From contig NZ_WKKE01000023.1 in the NCBI RefSeq assembly GCF_009674775.1, positions 1 through 64,000 on the forward strand: DNA of 64,000 nucleotides, in the 5' to 3' direction. The position numbers and the translations under genes were made by a program. Source of the DNA: Flavobacterium sp. LC2016-23. GTDB taxonomy: Bacteria; Bacteroidota; Bacteroidia; Flavobacteriales; Flavobacteriaceae. Positions within the stretch are counted from its first letter, which is position 1; the number at the start of each line of letters is the position of its first letter. This document shows, piece by piece, positions 44,709-54,214 of the stretch. Under the pieces are notes generated by a model that saw only the letters and a program-made list of their open reading frames with translations, ran no database searches and was not told the DNA's origin.

Positions 44709-47168
44709 TTATTTCATGTAAGAAGCGGTCATTTTTTTTATTCGTTCTGCTAATGTTTCGCTCGAAAGCTTTTCCCGTAATCTGTCGGTTATTAACGGAA
44801 AACTAAATGGTGTGGGTTTGGCGCAGGATTTCCATACTATTTCCTGATTTTGAATTCGCTCCAGAGCCATGATCAGACGGCCTTCTTCCAATTGGTGCTC
44901 AAAGGTTTCCCGATAGGCCTGCTGAAACAGTAAATTATCAGGTTCGTAATCCCGAAAGACTTCAAACAGTAACTGGGAACCGCTCTGCAAATGTTTTGTT
45001 TTGACCATTTTTCCGGGAAAACCCGTAAAAACCAGTCCCGCAATGACGGCAATATCCCTGAACTTTCTTCTGGCCATTTCGGTGGCATTCAGGCTTTTTT
45101 GTAAATCCTCATGCACGTAGGCTGTCGAAAATAAATTATTGTCCAGAACTTCCTGCATATTGATTTCCTGATCCGAAAGCAATTCAAATCCATAATCATT
45201 GTACGCCAGTGAGAAACTAATGGATACCAGCAAACTAATTCTGTAGGCCAGCAAACTTGCCAGGGCTTCGTGTACAAAGCGCCCCTCAAACGGATAAAAA
45301 ACAGCGTGATATCCATCTCTTGTCTTAAAGGTTTCAATTAAAAACTCATCCGCATTTGGTACAATCGATTCCTTTCGCTGCCTCGTAAACAAAGGCTGAA
45401 GGGCTTTAAATTCCGGTGACAGGTTATCGGTATTCGCGCGGTATAATTCCTGACGCAGCAATTCACTCATTTGTGCCGAAAGCGCCATACGCCCTCCCAT
45501 CCAGCTTACCACTTTGGATATTTTTTTCGGATCTGCTTTTCGCACCAGCACCTGCATGTTTCTGATCTTAAATAATTCGAGTCGTTTACCGGCAAAAATA
45601 AAAGTGTCCCCCGGTTTTAATTTGGTGATAAACCATTCTTCAATCGTTCCGATATAACCGCCGCTCATGTATTTCACATTCAAAACCGAATCGCCAATGA
45701 TGGTTCCAATCTGCATTCTGTGGTGCATGGCGATCAGGCGGCTGTTGATTTTAAAACGGCCGTCTTCCTCAACTTCCACTTTTTTATATTCGTCATACGC
45801 CTGCAAACTCTGGCTTCCGTTTGAAATAAAATTCAGAATCCAGTTCCAGTGCTCTTCGGTCATGGCCTGGTAACAGAATGTTCCTTTCACTTCTTCGTAA
45901 ATTTCGTCCGGGAAAAATCCATCTGAAACAGCTAATGTGTTTAAATATTGCACCAAAACATCCCAACTGTTTAGATAAGGAACCCGGTCTTCGATGACAT
46001 TCTCTTCGACTGCTTTTTTTAAGGCTGAAGCTTCTATTAACTCAATGGCATGTGTCGCCAGAAAGTAAATGACACTTTCTTTTCCGGGCTGGTGTCCACT
46101 GCGTCCTGCTCTTTGTAAAAAACGGGCAACGCCTTTCGGTCCTCCCACCTGAATAATCGTTTCTACAGGCGCAAAATCAACCCCCAAATCCAGGCTTGAG
46201 GTACAAACAACGACTTTTAATTCTTCATTTCGAATCGCGTCCTCGACCCAAAGGCGGGTTTCGCGGCTTATACTGCCGTGATGCATGGCCATTTCTCCGG
46301 CAAACTCGGGATATTTTTCGAGTAAACGCTGAAACCAGATTTCACAGGCCGAACGCACATTGGTAAAAATGAGTGTTGTTTTACTGGCTTTGATAATTTT
46401 CGCGACCTCATCAATTAAATGTAAACCCATGTGTCCGCGCCAGGGATAGGTTTCCATTTTGTCGGGAATAATCGAAATGACTTTTATTTTTTTGTGAATG
46501 ACGGCTTTGATCAAAACCGAATTGTGATACGCTTCAGAATCGACTCCGAGTAAGACTTCCTGCGCCTGCTGCAAATTGCCAATCGTCGCAGAAATTCCCC
46601 AAATACGCAGATTGGGTGCTATTTTTTTTAATCGGGACAAAGCCAATTCGGTCTGTACACCGCGTTTGGTACCCAGTAATTCGTGCCATTCATCAATTAC
46701 AATCGCTTCACAATTGCCGAAAATTTTGTCGTAGCCTTTCGTTGCCAGCAATAGTTGCAGGCTCTCCGGCGTAGTGATCAGTAAATCGGGCATTTTTCCT
46801 TTTTGTTTCGCCCTCTCACTTGCCGATGTATCCCCGGAACGGATTCCAACTGTCATTTTGGTTTCGAGATCCATTACAACACGTTCGGCAGCCTGTTTAA
46901 TTTCTACCGAAAGGGATCGTAGCGGCGTAATCCAGATGGCTTTGAGTCCCGGTGTATGTTTCGTTTTATAATTTGGATTTTTCTTAATGTAGTTTAAAAC
47001 AATCGGCAGCCAGAGTGCATAGGTTTTTCCACTTCCTGTCGGGGCATTCAGAAGACCATTTTTACCCTGCAAAAAAGCCGTCCAGGTTTGCGTCTGAAAC
47101 GGAAAGGGTTTCCATCCCTGTTGATGAAACCAATCATTCGCCACTGTAAAAAGCTGTTCTCTGTTCAT
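44709..47168 (-). CDS. Ligase-associated DEXH-box helicase (Lhr-like)
   Basis: This 819-residue superfamily 2 helicase has Walker A NAPTGSGKT at 41-49, a DEWH motif II in IVIDEWHELLG, motif III ISATIGN and motif VI QRAGRSGHQPG. A C-terminal Lhr-type winged-helix and beta-sheet module extends beyond residue 480. It is shorter than E. coli Lhr and matches the Lhr form in the ligase-associated DNA-damage-response operon. It is 12 bp after the DNA ligase stop and 2 bp before pdeM. Confidence 0.94.
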   Translation of the reverse strand: MNREQLFTVANDWFHQQGWKPFPFQTQTWTAFLQGKNGLLNAPTGSGKTYALWLPIVLNYIKKNPNYKTKHTPGLKAIWITPLRSLSVEIKQAAERVVMDLETKMTVGIRSGDTSASERAKQKGKMPDLLITTPESLQLLLATKGYDKIFGNCEAIVIDEWHELLGTKRGVQTELALSRLKKIAPNLRIWGISATIGNLQQAQEVLLGVDSEAYHNSVLIKAVIHKKIKVISIIPDKMETYPWRGHMGLHLIDEVAKIIKASKTTLIFTNVRSACEIWFQRLLEKYPEFAGEMAMHHGSISRETRLWVEDAIRNEELKVVVCTSSLDLGVDFAPVETIIQVGGPKGVARFLQRAGRSGHQPGKESVIYFLATHAIELIEASALKKAVEENVIEDRVPYLNSWDVLVQYLNTLAVSDGFFPDEIYEEVKGTFCYQAMTEEHWNWILNFISNGSQSLQAYDEYKKVEVEEDGRFKINSRLIAMHHRMQIGTIIGDSVLNVKYMSGGYIGTIEEWFITKLKPGDTFIFAGKRLELFKIRNMQVLVRKADPKKISKVVSWMGGRMALSAQMSELLRQELYRANTDNLSPEFKALQPLFTRQRKESIVPNADEFLIETFKTRDGYHAVFYPFEGRFVHEALASLLAYRISLLVSISFSLAYNDYGFELLSDQEINMQEVLDNNLFSTAYVHEDLQKSLNATEMARRKFRDIAVIAGLVFTGFPGKMVKTKHLQSGSQLLFEVFRDYEPDNLLFQQAYRETFEHQLEEGRLIMALERIQNQEIVWKSCAKPTPFSFPLITDRLREKLSSETLAERIKKMTASYMK

Positions 47169-47180
47169 TTTATTTTAACG

Positions 47181-48782
47181 CTATACAATCATACTCTTTA
47201 AATCTTCAATCGAATTGGCATCCTCTATTTTTTTATCGTGACGCCATCTCAGAATTCTCGGAAACCGTGTTGCGATACCACTTTTGTGTCTTTTTGAAAG
47301 CGCAATTCCTTCAAAACCAATTTCGAAAACCAATTGCGGTGTCACGCTTCGCACAGGGCCAAATCGCTCCAGTGTATTTTTCTTGATCCAGTCATCCACC
47401 ATTCTGAATTCCGCATCGGTTAAACCGGAATAGGCTTTGGCGAAAGTGACTAATTCGCGTTCGTTATTTTCATTCTGCTGCCATAAGGCAAACGTATAAT
47501 CGGTAAACAGATTCGAGCGTCGCCCGTGTCCGCGCATGGCGTAGGTAAGCACGGCATCAATCACTAATGGTTCTATTTTCCATTTCCACCAGTCCCCTTT
47601 TTTTCGTCCTACCAGATAAGGTGAGTCCTTTCGTTTCAGCATCAGTCCCTCGCTTTTCATTTCACGGGACCGTATTCTCTCTGCTGTCAGTTCCTCCCAG
47701 TTTGAAAATTTTACCCTTTCGGAAAGCTGTAACGGAATTTCATGATGTTTAATTTCTTCATACAATTGTTCTAATAGTATACGACGTTCTTCAAAAGAAA
47801 GATTTCTAATGTCTTCGCCCTTCCATTCCAGAAGATCGTAGGCTTTTATAATGACCGGAGCTTTTTTCAGGATGGCAGCCGAAACCGTTTTCCGTCCAAT
47901 TCTGGTCTGAAGATCATTAAATGTGCCTATTTCGTTGTTTATATAAGGAAGGATTTCACCGTCGATGACTGTTCCATCCGGAATCACTCCGATGAAAGAG
48001 GCAAATTCGGGATATTTATCGGTCACCAATTCCTCGCCGCGGCTCCAGACATAAATTTCGTTTTCACGGATAATCGTCTGGGAACGAATGCCGTCCCATT
48101 TATGTTCGGCGCTCCAGTCTTCCGCATTTCCAAGGCTAGAAGGTTCCCCTTCCACAGGATACGCCAGATAAAACGGATAGGGTTTCGATAAATAGTCGCT
48201 GCTTTTTTCGTCCAGGATCAATTCCTGAAACGTGACTTTATCAGGGTTCCAGTCGCCCATTAATTTATAAGCCAAAGCATCTTCATCAATATTTTCGGCT
48301 TTGGAAAGTGCCCTTGTCATCAACTTCTGACTCACACCAATCCTGAAACTTCCTGTAATGAGTTTGGTAAAAACAAAACGCTCATAATAATTTAAAGCCA
48401 GCCAGTTGGTTTGGAGATACTCTTTTTTCTCTGTATCGGTTTTCTTTTTTAACGCTATGATTTCCTGTAAAAATTCGGTCAGGCTTCTGTCGGAATGTTC
48501 TTTTGTGGTCGGAATCACCAGTGCGATTGTTTCGGCAAGATCACCTACAATATGGTAACTTTCCTCAAAAAGCCAAAGCGGAATACCGGCGAGTTCATTG
48601 GCCCATAATCGCAATAAAGTCGTATTGACGGGCCTTGGCGGACGGCGGTGCGAAAGAATGGCAATAGTCCAGACTTTATCTTCATCACTGGCATTGCGGA
48701 AGTAATTCGTTAAAGCATCTACTTTTACCGAAGTTTTATTAGAACTGTCCAGTGTTTTTATAAGTTCGGCAAAGTTTTTCAT
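47181..48782 (-). CDS. Ligase-associated ATP-dependent DNA ligase (LigC/LigB-type)
   Basis: This 533-residue ligase has an N-terminal helical DNA-binding domain (1-200), then the adenylation domain with the nucleotidyl Lys228 in AEHKWDGIR, the DGEIL motif and SEGLMLKRKDSPY (motif IV). An OB-fold domain with WWKWKIEP (motif V) and a C-terminal PRILRWRHDK tail follow. It seals nicks using ATP. It lacks the phosphoesterase and polymerase domains of LigD, so this window encodes two distinct ATP-dependent ligases. Its neighbours place it in the exonuclease-ligase-helicase-PdeM repair operon. Confidence 0.94.
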   Translation of the reverse strand: MKNFAELIKTLDSSNKTSVKVDALTNYFRNASDEDKVWTIAILSHRRPPRPVNTTLLRLWANELAGIPLWLFEESYHIVGDLAETIALVIPTTKEHSDRSLTEFLQEIIALKKKTDTEKKEYLQTNWLALNYYERFVFTKLITGSFRIGVSQKLMTRALSKAENIDEDALAYKLMGDWNPDKVTFQELILDEKSSDYLSKPYPFYLAYPVEGEPSSLGNAEDWSAEHKWDGIRSQTIIRENEIYVWSRGEELVTDKYPEFASFIGVIPDGTVIDGEILPYINNEIGTFNDLQTRIGRKTVSAAILKKAPVIIKAYDLLEWKGEDIRNLSFEERRILLEQLYEEIKHHEIPLQLSERVKFSNWEELTAERIRSREMKSEGLMLKRKDSPYLVGRKKGDWWKWKIEPLVIDAVLTYAMRGHGRRSNLFTDYTFALWQQNENNERELVTFAKAYSGLTDAEFRMVDDWIKKNTLERFGPVRSVTPQLVFEIGFEGIALSKRHKSGIATRFPRILRWRHDKKIEDANSIEDLKSMIV

Positions 48783-49060
48783 TTTCGTAACGTTAAAAGT
48801 TATTTGTTAGAAGTCAGATGTTAGATGAGATGAAAGAATATAGAATATAGAGAAAAGAGCATAGACAGCAGAAACAAGATTGGTGGATAATTTATAATCT
48901 TACACTACTCTATATTATTTTGTCTACTTCTTATTCTTTACTCTAAATTCTTTGATTTTTCCTATACTCTTCTCTATATATTTTCTTCTCTATATTCTAT
49001 ACTCTATACTCTTTTCTCTTTTCTCTATACTCTTTTCTCGATATTCTCTTCCTCATCTTC
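48783..49060. repeat. Low-complexity TATAGAGAAAAGAG-type repeat tract
   Basis: The interval between the exonuclease and ligase genes is made of degenerate copies of ATAGAGAAAAGAGTATAG and its complement (TCTATACTCTTTTCTC), in both orientations, with further TTCTATATT units. The tract runs into the last codons of the exonuclease gene. It resembles simple-sequence or REP-like intergenic repeats and carries no gene. Confidence 0.7.
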
Positions 49061-50065
49061 TTTTTTAACCTCCATTTCCCCCGATTCTCCTTCGTATTGT
49101 GTATGGGCAGTTCGGGCGTCATAGCCTAACTCCTGAAGGTACTTGGAAAAAATATCCGAATAGCCATGGGTTGAAATTATTTTTTCGGCACCGGTTGCTT
49201 TTATACTTTCGAGTAAACCCGTCCAGTCGCAATGATCGCTCAGTACAAATCCGCGATCTACCGCACGGCGGCGTCTTGCCCCGCGAAAAGCCATCCAGCC
49301 ACTGGCAGATCCGGTCACAAAAGGTGTCATTTTCCTGATCCAGGTACTTCCGTGTGCACTTGGCGGAGCAAGCACCATGCTGCCTAATAAATCTTCTTTT
49401 TTAACTTCTGAAGTTATTCGGGTGGTGGGTGGAAAATCGACCAGCGGTCGTAAGACGTTTGTCATATTTTCGATAGCGCCATGGGTATATATTTTACCGA
49501 TATCGGTATCCAGGTATTTTAATAATCGCTGTGCTTTTCCTAACGAATAGCCAAAAAGCACAGAGGTTTTTCCTTCGGCACGATTTTCCGCCCACCAATT
49601 GTTGATGTCCGTCATGACCTCGGCTTGCGGTGTCCATTTGAAAGCCGGTAATCCGAAAGTACATTCAGTGATGAAAGAATGACATTTTACCACTTCATAC
49701 GGTACCGAAATTCCGTCGTCTTCGGTTTTATAATCCCCTGTAAAAACCCAGATTTCGCCTTTGTATTCTACCCTGATTTGAGCAGATCCGATAATATGTC
49801 CGGCAGGATGAAGTGAAAATGTCACACCGTTTATGGTAAACGTTTCCTTCCAGTCCTTTCCTGTCACATTGATATCGCCCAGACGGTGCTTTATAATCGG
49901 TACATTGGTGTGATGTGTGATATAATTTTTATGCCCCCAGCGCGAATGATCCGCATGACCATGGGTAATGATGGCATTGGTTACCGGACGCCACGGATCC
50001 AGATAGACATCGGCCTGCTGGCAGTATATTCCTTTATCGTTAAATGCTAGTAATGGAGGATTCAT
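49025..50065 (-). CDS. Ligase-associated exonuclease (metallo-beta-lactamase fold)
   Basis: This 346-residue protein has the MBL metal motif HGHADH at 35-40, the GHIIGSAQI motif near 100, GDYKTEDDG and the late SDHCDW and STHGY motifs of the beta-CASP/SNM1-like group. It corresponds to the exonuclease of the ligase-associated DNA-damage-response set. It is the first gene of the minus-strand repair run, 242 bp upstream of the ligase. The final residues (about EEENIEKRV) are encoded by the repeat tract, so the acidic and basic tail is probably a recent extension without catalytic function. Confidence 0.93.
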   Translation of the reverse strand: MNPPLLAFNDKGIYCQQADVYLDPWRPVTNAIITHGHADHSRWGHKNYITHHTNVPIIKHRLGDINVTGKDWKETFTINGVTFSLHPAGHIIGSAQIRVEYKGEIWVFTGDYKTEDDGISVPYEVVKCHSFITECTFGLPAFKWTPQAEVMTDINNWWAENRAEGKTSVLFGYSLGKAQRLLKYLDTDIGKIYTHGAIENMTNVLRPLVDFPPTTRITSEVKKEDLLGSMVLAPPSAHGSTWIRKMTPFVTGSASGWMAFRGARRRRAVDRGFVLSDHCDWTGLLESIKATGAEKIISTHGYSDIFSKYLQELGYDARTAHTQYEGESGEMEVKKEDEEENIEKRV

Positions 50066-50211
50066 CTTTTAATTTTCAGAATCTTAAAATTAGTGAATTT
50101 GATTTTATAATTTTTTATACGATTCAGTATTGTTATTACAAAACTTCAATAATTGGTATTTTAAAAATGAATCCTAAAATAATGAATATTAGCATTATTT
50201 TTAAGCCATAA

Positions 50212-50235
50212 AAAAGCAGCCCGAAGGCTGCTTTT
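50212..50235 (-). terminator. Terminator of the subtilisin gene
   Basis: A 10-bp stem AAAAGCAGCC / GGCTGCTTTT with a CGAA tetraloop (TTCG on the minus strand) and a T-run lies 26 bp after the protease stop. This is a textbook intrinsic terminator. Confidence 0.88.
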
Positions 50236-50260
50236 CCAAGTAGGTCAAAAGAACGGCAAA

Positions 50261-53179
50261 TTATTTTTTAATGATCTTTCTGGTAGTTGTTATTCCGCTT
50301 TCGGAAGTAAACTGCACAATGTAGATTCCTGGGATTTGTTTGGCAATATTTACATGAAATTCTTTTTGCTTATTGTTTTTTTCTTCAAAAACAACTCCGC
50401 TGTACATATTGATTATTTTTAAAGTTCCCTTTTGGTCACTGTTTACATTTATAGTAAAGATACCATCAGTAGGATTGGGATAAATGGTAATAACACCTGA
50501 ATCAGCTGCTTCTTTAAGAACTATTTCATTTGATTCGTTTTTAGGCTTCTCTGCTTTTATCAGGGCAAAACGTTCCCCTCCTTCAAGCTCACCTTTTTGA
50601 GCATCTTCCTGAACAAGGTCTAACGTAATTTGCTGATCGGCAGGAAAATCTTTTGCTACTCTAAAATCGAATGTTATGGCGAACGTTTCCCCGAGACCGA
50701 TTGGTAAATTAGCAATGGATTCTTCTCTGGAAGTGATGAGGATTTTATTTTTATCTATAATTTTTACACCTTTCAGACTTCCGTTGGATTGTGCTCTTTC
50801 GAATAGGCGTTCGTCCAGAGTGGCTTCAATTGTACCTCCTAATTCAAAGAAATTATTTTTAAGTTCTTCATTAAATCCTTTATCCACAAATTTTATATTG
50901 ATTAATTTGGATTTAATTCCTCTTATAAATACTGCTGTAGGCGCCACAAAATCTGTTGTATTTAAATTATAAACACTCAGGTTTTTCCATGCGATATTGT
51001 TGTTGTTTTTGGCATTGGCACCGATATTTATATTATTTACTTCATTGGCCATAGGGTCTCGCGGTGATTCTATTCGGGCCGTTAAACAAAAATGATGTAT
51101 GTCAGTTGTAAAATCGGCGGGATTTGGCGGATACCATGGTACCATCACAATTGTACTGCCACCCGGCACTATAGACGGAATGCTTACTTCTCCGATTTCG
51201 TCACCATGTTTTACAGTGCCTATATTGAAATTCACAAAATTAGTCGGCCAGGTTAATCCGGAGGAAGCTTTGGCAAAATAGAGTTTTACTTTTGCTGATG
51301 AACTCGGATTTGTTCCTTTATTGTACACTCTTATGTATACCGCATTAGGCGAACTTGTTTTATACTCCGGATTCTCATGTGTTAGTCCGGCGTCTATATT
51401 TTGCCTTACCCAAATGTCATCACTGATCCACATAGGGCCTGAATCGGGGTTTGGCTCTACTCCAGTATCAAACGGTCTGTCTTTAATGTATAAATCAGCA
51501 ACAGGCACTGTGATACCGGTCACGATTACAGAATATTTCTGACTGCCGTTTACCAAAGTACCTTTATGGCTGATCGTTACTGTATAATTGCCTGCTGCTC
51601 CTGTAATCGCAATGCGTTCGAAAGGATCTCTGGTATTATCGCCTAATCCGTTTACTGTAGCCGATAGCAGTCTGTACGGTAAAGCTGTACCTGCTGAATT
51701 TGTCACTCTTATATCTAAATCATTTACAAGTCTGGCGGTATTTACATTTACAATACTTCCTAAATTGGCTGTTCCGGCAGGATCTGTCCAGGATATAGAA
51801 GCAATTAAAGGGTTTACACCATCAGAGGTTACAGGAAAACTATAAGAACTACCGTTTGGCAGGGTATGTTCCTGAATAATAGCAAAAGTTCCGTTTTTTG
51901 TAATCGTTTCCGCGGCAAATTTGGCATTGAGTAATCCCCAGCCAAATTTAGCATCAGGACCAGCAACTCCGGCATCATCTGCAGTGTGTAATGCCAATCC
52001 TTTTAATGTTGCGGCACGCATAAAATTGCCTTTCAGGTTTTTATAATGCTGCTGCAATAAAAGTAAAGTTCCGGTAACATTTGGAGACGCCATAGAGGTT
52101 CCCGTTGCATTACCATAACTGCTGTTAGTAAGAGGTGTTGGCGTAGCGGTAAGTGTAGCTGTAGAATACACAGCGGTTCCGTTTCCGGTAAGATCCGGTT
52201 TTATCCTTAAATCATCTGTAGGTCCCTGACTGCTTGAAGTGTTGATTGTTACACTTGTTAAGGCTCCTGTAGTGGCATTAATGACCGCATCGTTGGCATT
52301 GGCAATAACCAGATTGTTTTTACTGGTAGCCGCCCCGGTAAGTTTGTCATAACCTACGCTGCCTCCAAGCGGACTTGGATTGGAGGTATTATCCAGCCCG
52401 TCATTTCCTGCGGCTTTCACCATCAAGTAATAAGGGGCATTAAACATAACGTTGTCCCACTGCCTTGCAATGGTCTGGTAAGCACCAAACTGCCAGGGAT
52501 CAATCAGAACATTGCCCAGTCCATCTACTGTTAGCCATCCATAAGAATGATTGGACAACAACATTCCGCTTGTATTAGCGGCTACAGTAGCTTCACCTAA
52601 ATCGCTATTCCACTCATTGGTTCTTGCATTTGCCTGAGTGGCCATTCCTTTTGCTGCTGCTACAGAACCTGCTGCCACAATAGTTCCGGTAACGTGATTT
52701 GCATGCTGGCTGTTATTATTGGTTGTCAGAAGAGTCACACCATCCAGAATAGAGACTCTTCCACCAAACTCATTATGGGTCGGAAGTGTAGCTCCTCCAT
52801 CCCATACATAAGCGGTCATAGATTGTCCATTAAGGTTCAGCCCTAATCCGCCGCCTGAATTTAAAAAATTTGCTCTGGTAGATTTGGCCGCATTTACATT
52901 ATCAGGAGTAAAATAAACTGGTTTTTTTCCGTCTGGCGTAACATCCATTAGTTCGCTTACAGTCCCGTCTTTATTAATAATAGTAACACTCCATCCGTTC
53001 GTTTTAGCTAAAGCGATGGCTCTTTCTTTTTTCTCGGCGGCTTCGGACTTGTATTGTGCACTCAGCGTTTCCAGTTCTGAAACATTACTTTGGGACCTGA
53101 TTGTTTCAATATCATTTTGAGTCTGCGAATAGGTTATTCCGCATACACAAAGGAAAATAATTTTGTATACGTTTTTCAT
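50261..53179 (-). CDS. Subtilisin-like (S8) serine protease with T9SS sorting domain
   Basis: This 972-residue secreted protease starts with a Sec signal peptide (cleavage near TYSQ, residue 19). The catalytic triad residues are Asp127 in AYVWDGG, His159 in QHANHVTGT and the Ser in GTSMASPNVTG (near residue 359). A jelly-roll-like domain follows the protease domain, then CARDB-like beta domains. The last 80 or so residues (from IYPNPTDGIF to RKIIKK) form a type A C-terminal sorting domain that directs export by the type IX system. It probably degrades proteins outside the cell. It is monocistronic, with a terminator 26 bp downstream and a long AT-rich upstream region. Confidence 0.95.
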   Translation of the reverse strand: MKNVYKIIFLCVCGITYSQTQNDIETIRSQSNVSELETLSAQYKSEAAEKKERAIALAKTNGWSVTIINKDGTVSELMDVTPDGKKPVYFTPDNVNAAKSTRANFLNSGGGLGLNLNGQSMTAYVWDGGATLPTHNEFGGRVSILDGVTLLTTNNNSQHANHVTGTIVAAGSVAAAKGMATQANARTNEWNSDLGEATVAANTSGMLLSNHSYGWLTVDGLGNVLIDPWQFGAYQTIARQWDNVMFNAPYYLMVKAAGNDGLDNTSNPSPLGGSVGYDKLTGAATSKNNLVIANANDAVINATTGALTSVTINTSSSQGPTDDLRIKPDLTGNGTAVYSTATLTATPTPLTNSSYGNATGTSMASPNVTGTLLLLQQHYKNLKGNFMRAATLKGLALHTADDAGVAGPDAKFGWGLLNAKFAAETITKNGTFAIIQEHTLPNGSSYSFPVTSDGVNPLIASISWTDPAGTANLGSIVNVNTARLVNDLDIRVTNSAGTALPYRLLSATVNGLGDNTRDPFERIAITGAAGNYTVTISHKGTLVNGSQKYSVIVTGITVPVADLYIKDRPFDTGVEPNPDSGPMWISDDIWVRQNIDAGLTHENPEYKTSSPNAVYIRVYNKGTNPSSSAKVKLYFAKASSGLTWPTNFVNFNIGTVKHGDEIGEVSIPSIVPGGSTIVMVPWYPPNPADFTTDIHHFCLTARIESPRDPMANEVNNINIGANAKNNNNIAWKNLSVYNLNTTDFVAPTAVFIRGIKSKLINIKFVDKGFNEELKNNFFELGGTIEATLDERLFERAQSNGSLKGVKIIDKNKILITSREESIANLPIGLGETFAITFDFRVAKDFPADQQITLDLVQEDAQKGELEGGERFALIKAEKPKNESNEIVLKEAADSGVITIYPNPTDGIFTINVNSDQKGTLKIINMYSGVVFEEKNNKQKEFHVNIAKQIPGIYIVQFTSESGITTTRKIIKK

Positions 53180-54162
53180 GTGATTTACTTTTAATGGTTT
53201 GTATTTTAAAATTTTAAAATCTTATAAAAAAATAAGGAGGACTTCTGATTGCAAACATTCCAAAAAACGGAATGCCTGCTTTTGTTCGAATTTTCATAAT
53301 TCTGGTTTTTAAAGGGTTACTAAAATTTTATGATTGTAAAGCGCTATTTTTTTTAAAAAATTTTGTTAAATTTTATTTACAAAAAGCGATATTGTTTGTA
53401 AGATTAATTCTAGCTATGCTAAAATTCGTAAAAGGAGATGAGTCAAAATAGCGTATAAATACCTGATTTAAAACACATTATGCATTTTAGAAGAAAATTC
53501 TTAATTTTAACGTAATCGCTTCATAATTATTAATAAATTGATCAAAACTGAAGATGAATTCAAATAATTAATTGATTTTTTGAAAGCTTGAATAAAAGAA
53601 ATGCTGTGCAGATTATCTTACCGGATTAGATAATTCGTCTTGAACCGTTAATTGATTCAGAATTTTATTTAAAAATGACCGCTAAAATTTTAGATTTTAT
53701 GAAAAAATTGAATCAATACCTTTTGGGACAGGGATTTCTGCTTATTAGAAAGTGTTCTATAAACAGTTATTATAGTACATAGCAAAGATTTCGCTTAACT
53801 GTTACGTGGACTACAAAATACCGAATGGAGAACCGCTATTAAATTCTTTGTGTGCAATACCCGTACTAGACTTTTCATTTATGACTGTTGCAGAAAAGCT
53901 AAACTTTTGCGCAAAAAAAATTAGCAACAGTATAGAAATTTAATTTCGATACCATCAGAGAGCTAATGGATCACGTCGTTCCGGACTTTACCTCTCCGTT
54001 ACAAAAACATAACATCAGAAAAAAACTACTTAATTTTAGTTTCAATGGAATTTAAACGAATTTATGGCATATAATGCTGTAATTTACAATTTGATCTTTA
54101 GAATATTAACTTAAAATCATAATAACTTGCAGAAAAAAAATAAAGAAGATTTGTTTTAATTG

Positions 54163-54177
54163 TACGGTTTATCCGTA
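54163..54177. promoter_or_regulatory. TACGG-N5-CCGTA palindrome in the response-regulator promoter
   Basis: Perfect 5-bp arms around the spacer TTTAT lie 10 bp upstream of the -7 element, in the -33 region. This is the usual place for an activator that replaces a weak -33. The same motif occurs at 34061-34079, which suggests autoregulation and a small regulon. Confidence 0.6.
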
Positions 54178-54186
54178 ATATTTAGT

Positions 54187-54194
54187 TAGATTTG
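54187..54194 (+). promoter_or_regulatory. -7 element of the response-regulator promoter
   Basis: TAGATTTG fits the Bacteroidota TAnnTTTG consensus. It lies 20 bp before the ATG, giving a short leader. No TTTG is found at the usual -33 distance, since the palindrome occupies that position. Confidence 0.6.
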
Positions 54195-54214
54195 CTACAA
54201 ATAATTAAATATAT

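Larger units (their letters stand above)
53180..54214. other. 1-kb gene-free interval between divergent protease and regulator genes
   Basis: This 1035-bp stretch is very AT-rich and has no open frame that looks coding on either strand. The right end holds the operator-like palindrome and promoter of the response regulator (described separately). Nothing else specific was identified. It could hide a small RNA. Confidence 0.6.

Noticed and set aside
48783..49060. CRISPR or IS remnant in the TATAGAGAAAAGAG tract
   Set aside because: The units are degenerate, low complexity and unevenly spaced. No transposase, target duplication or terminal inverted repeats were found.
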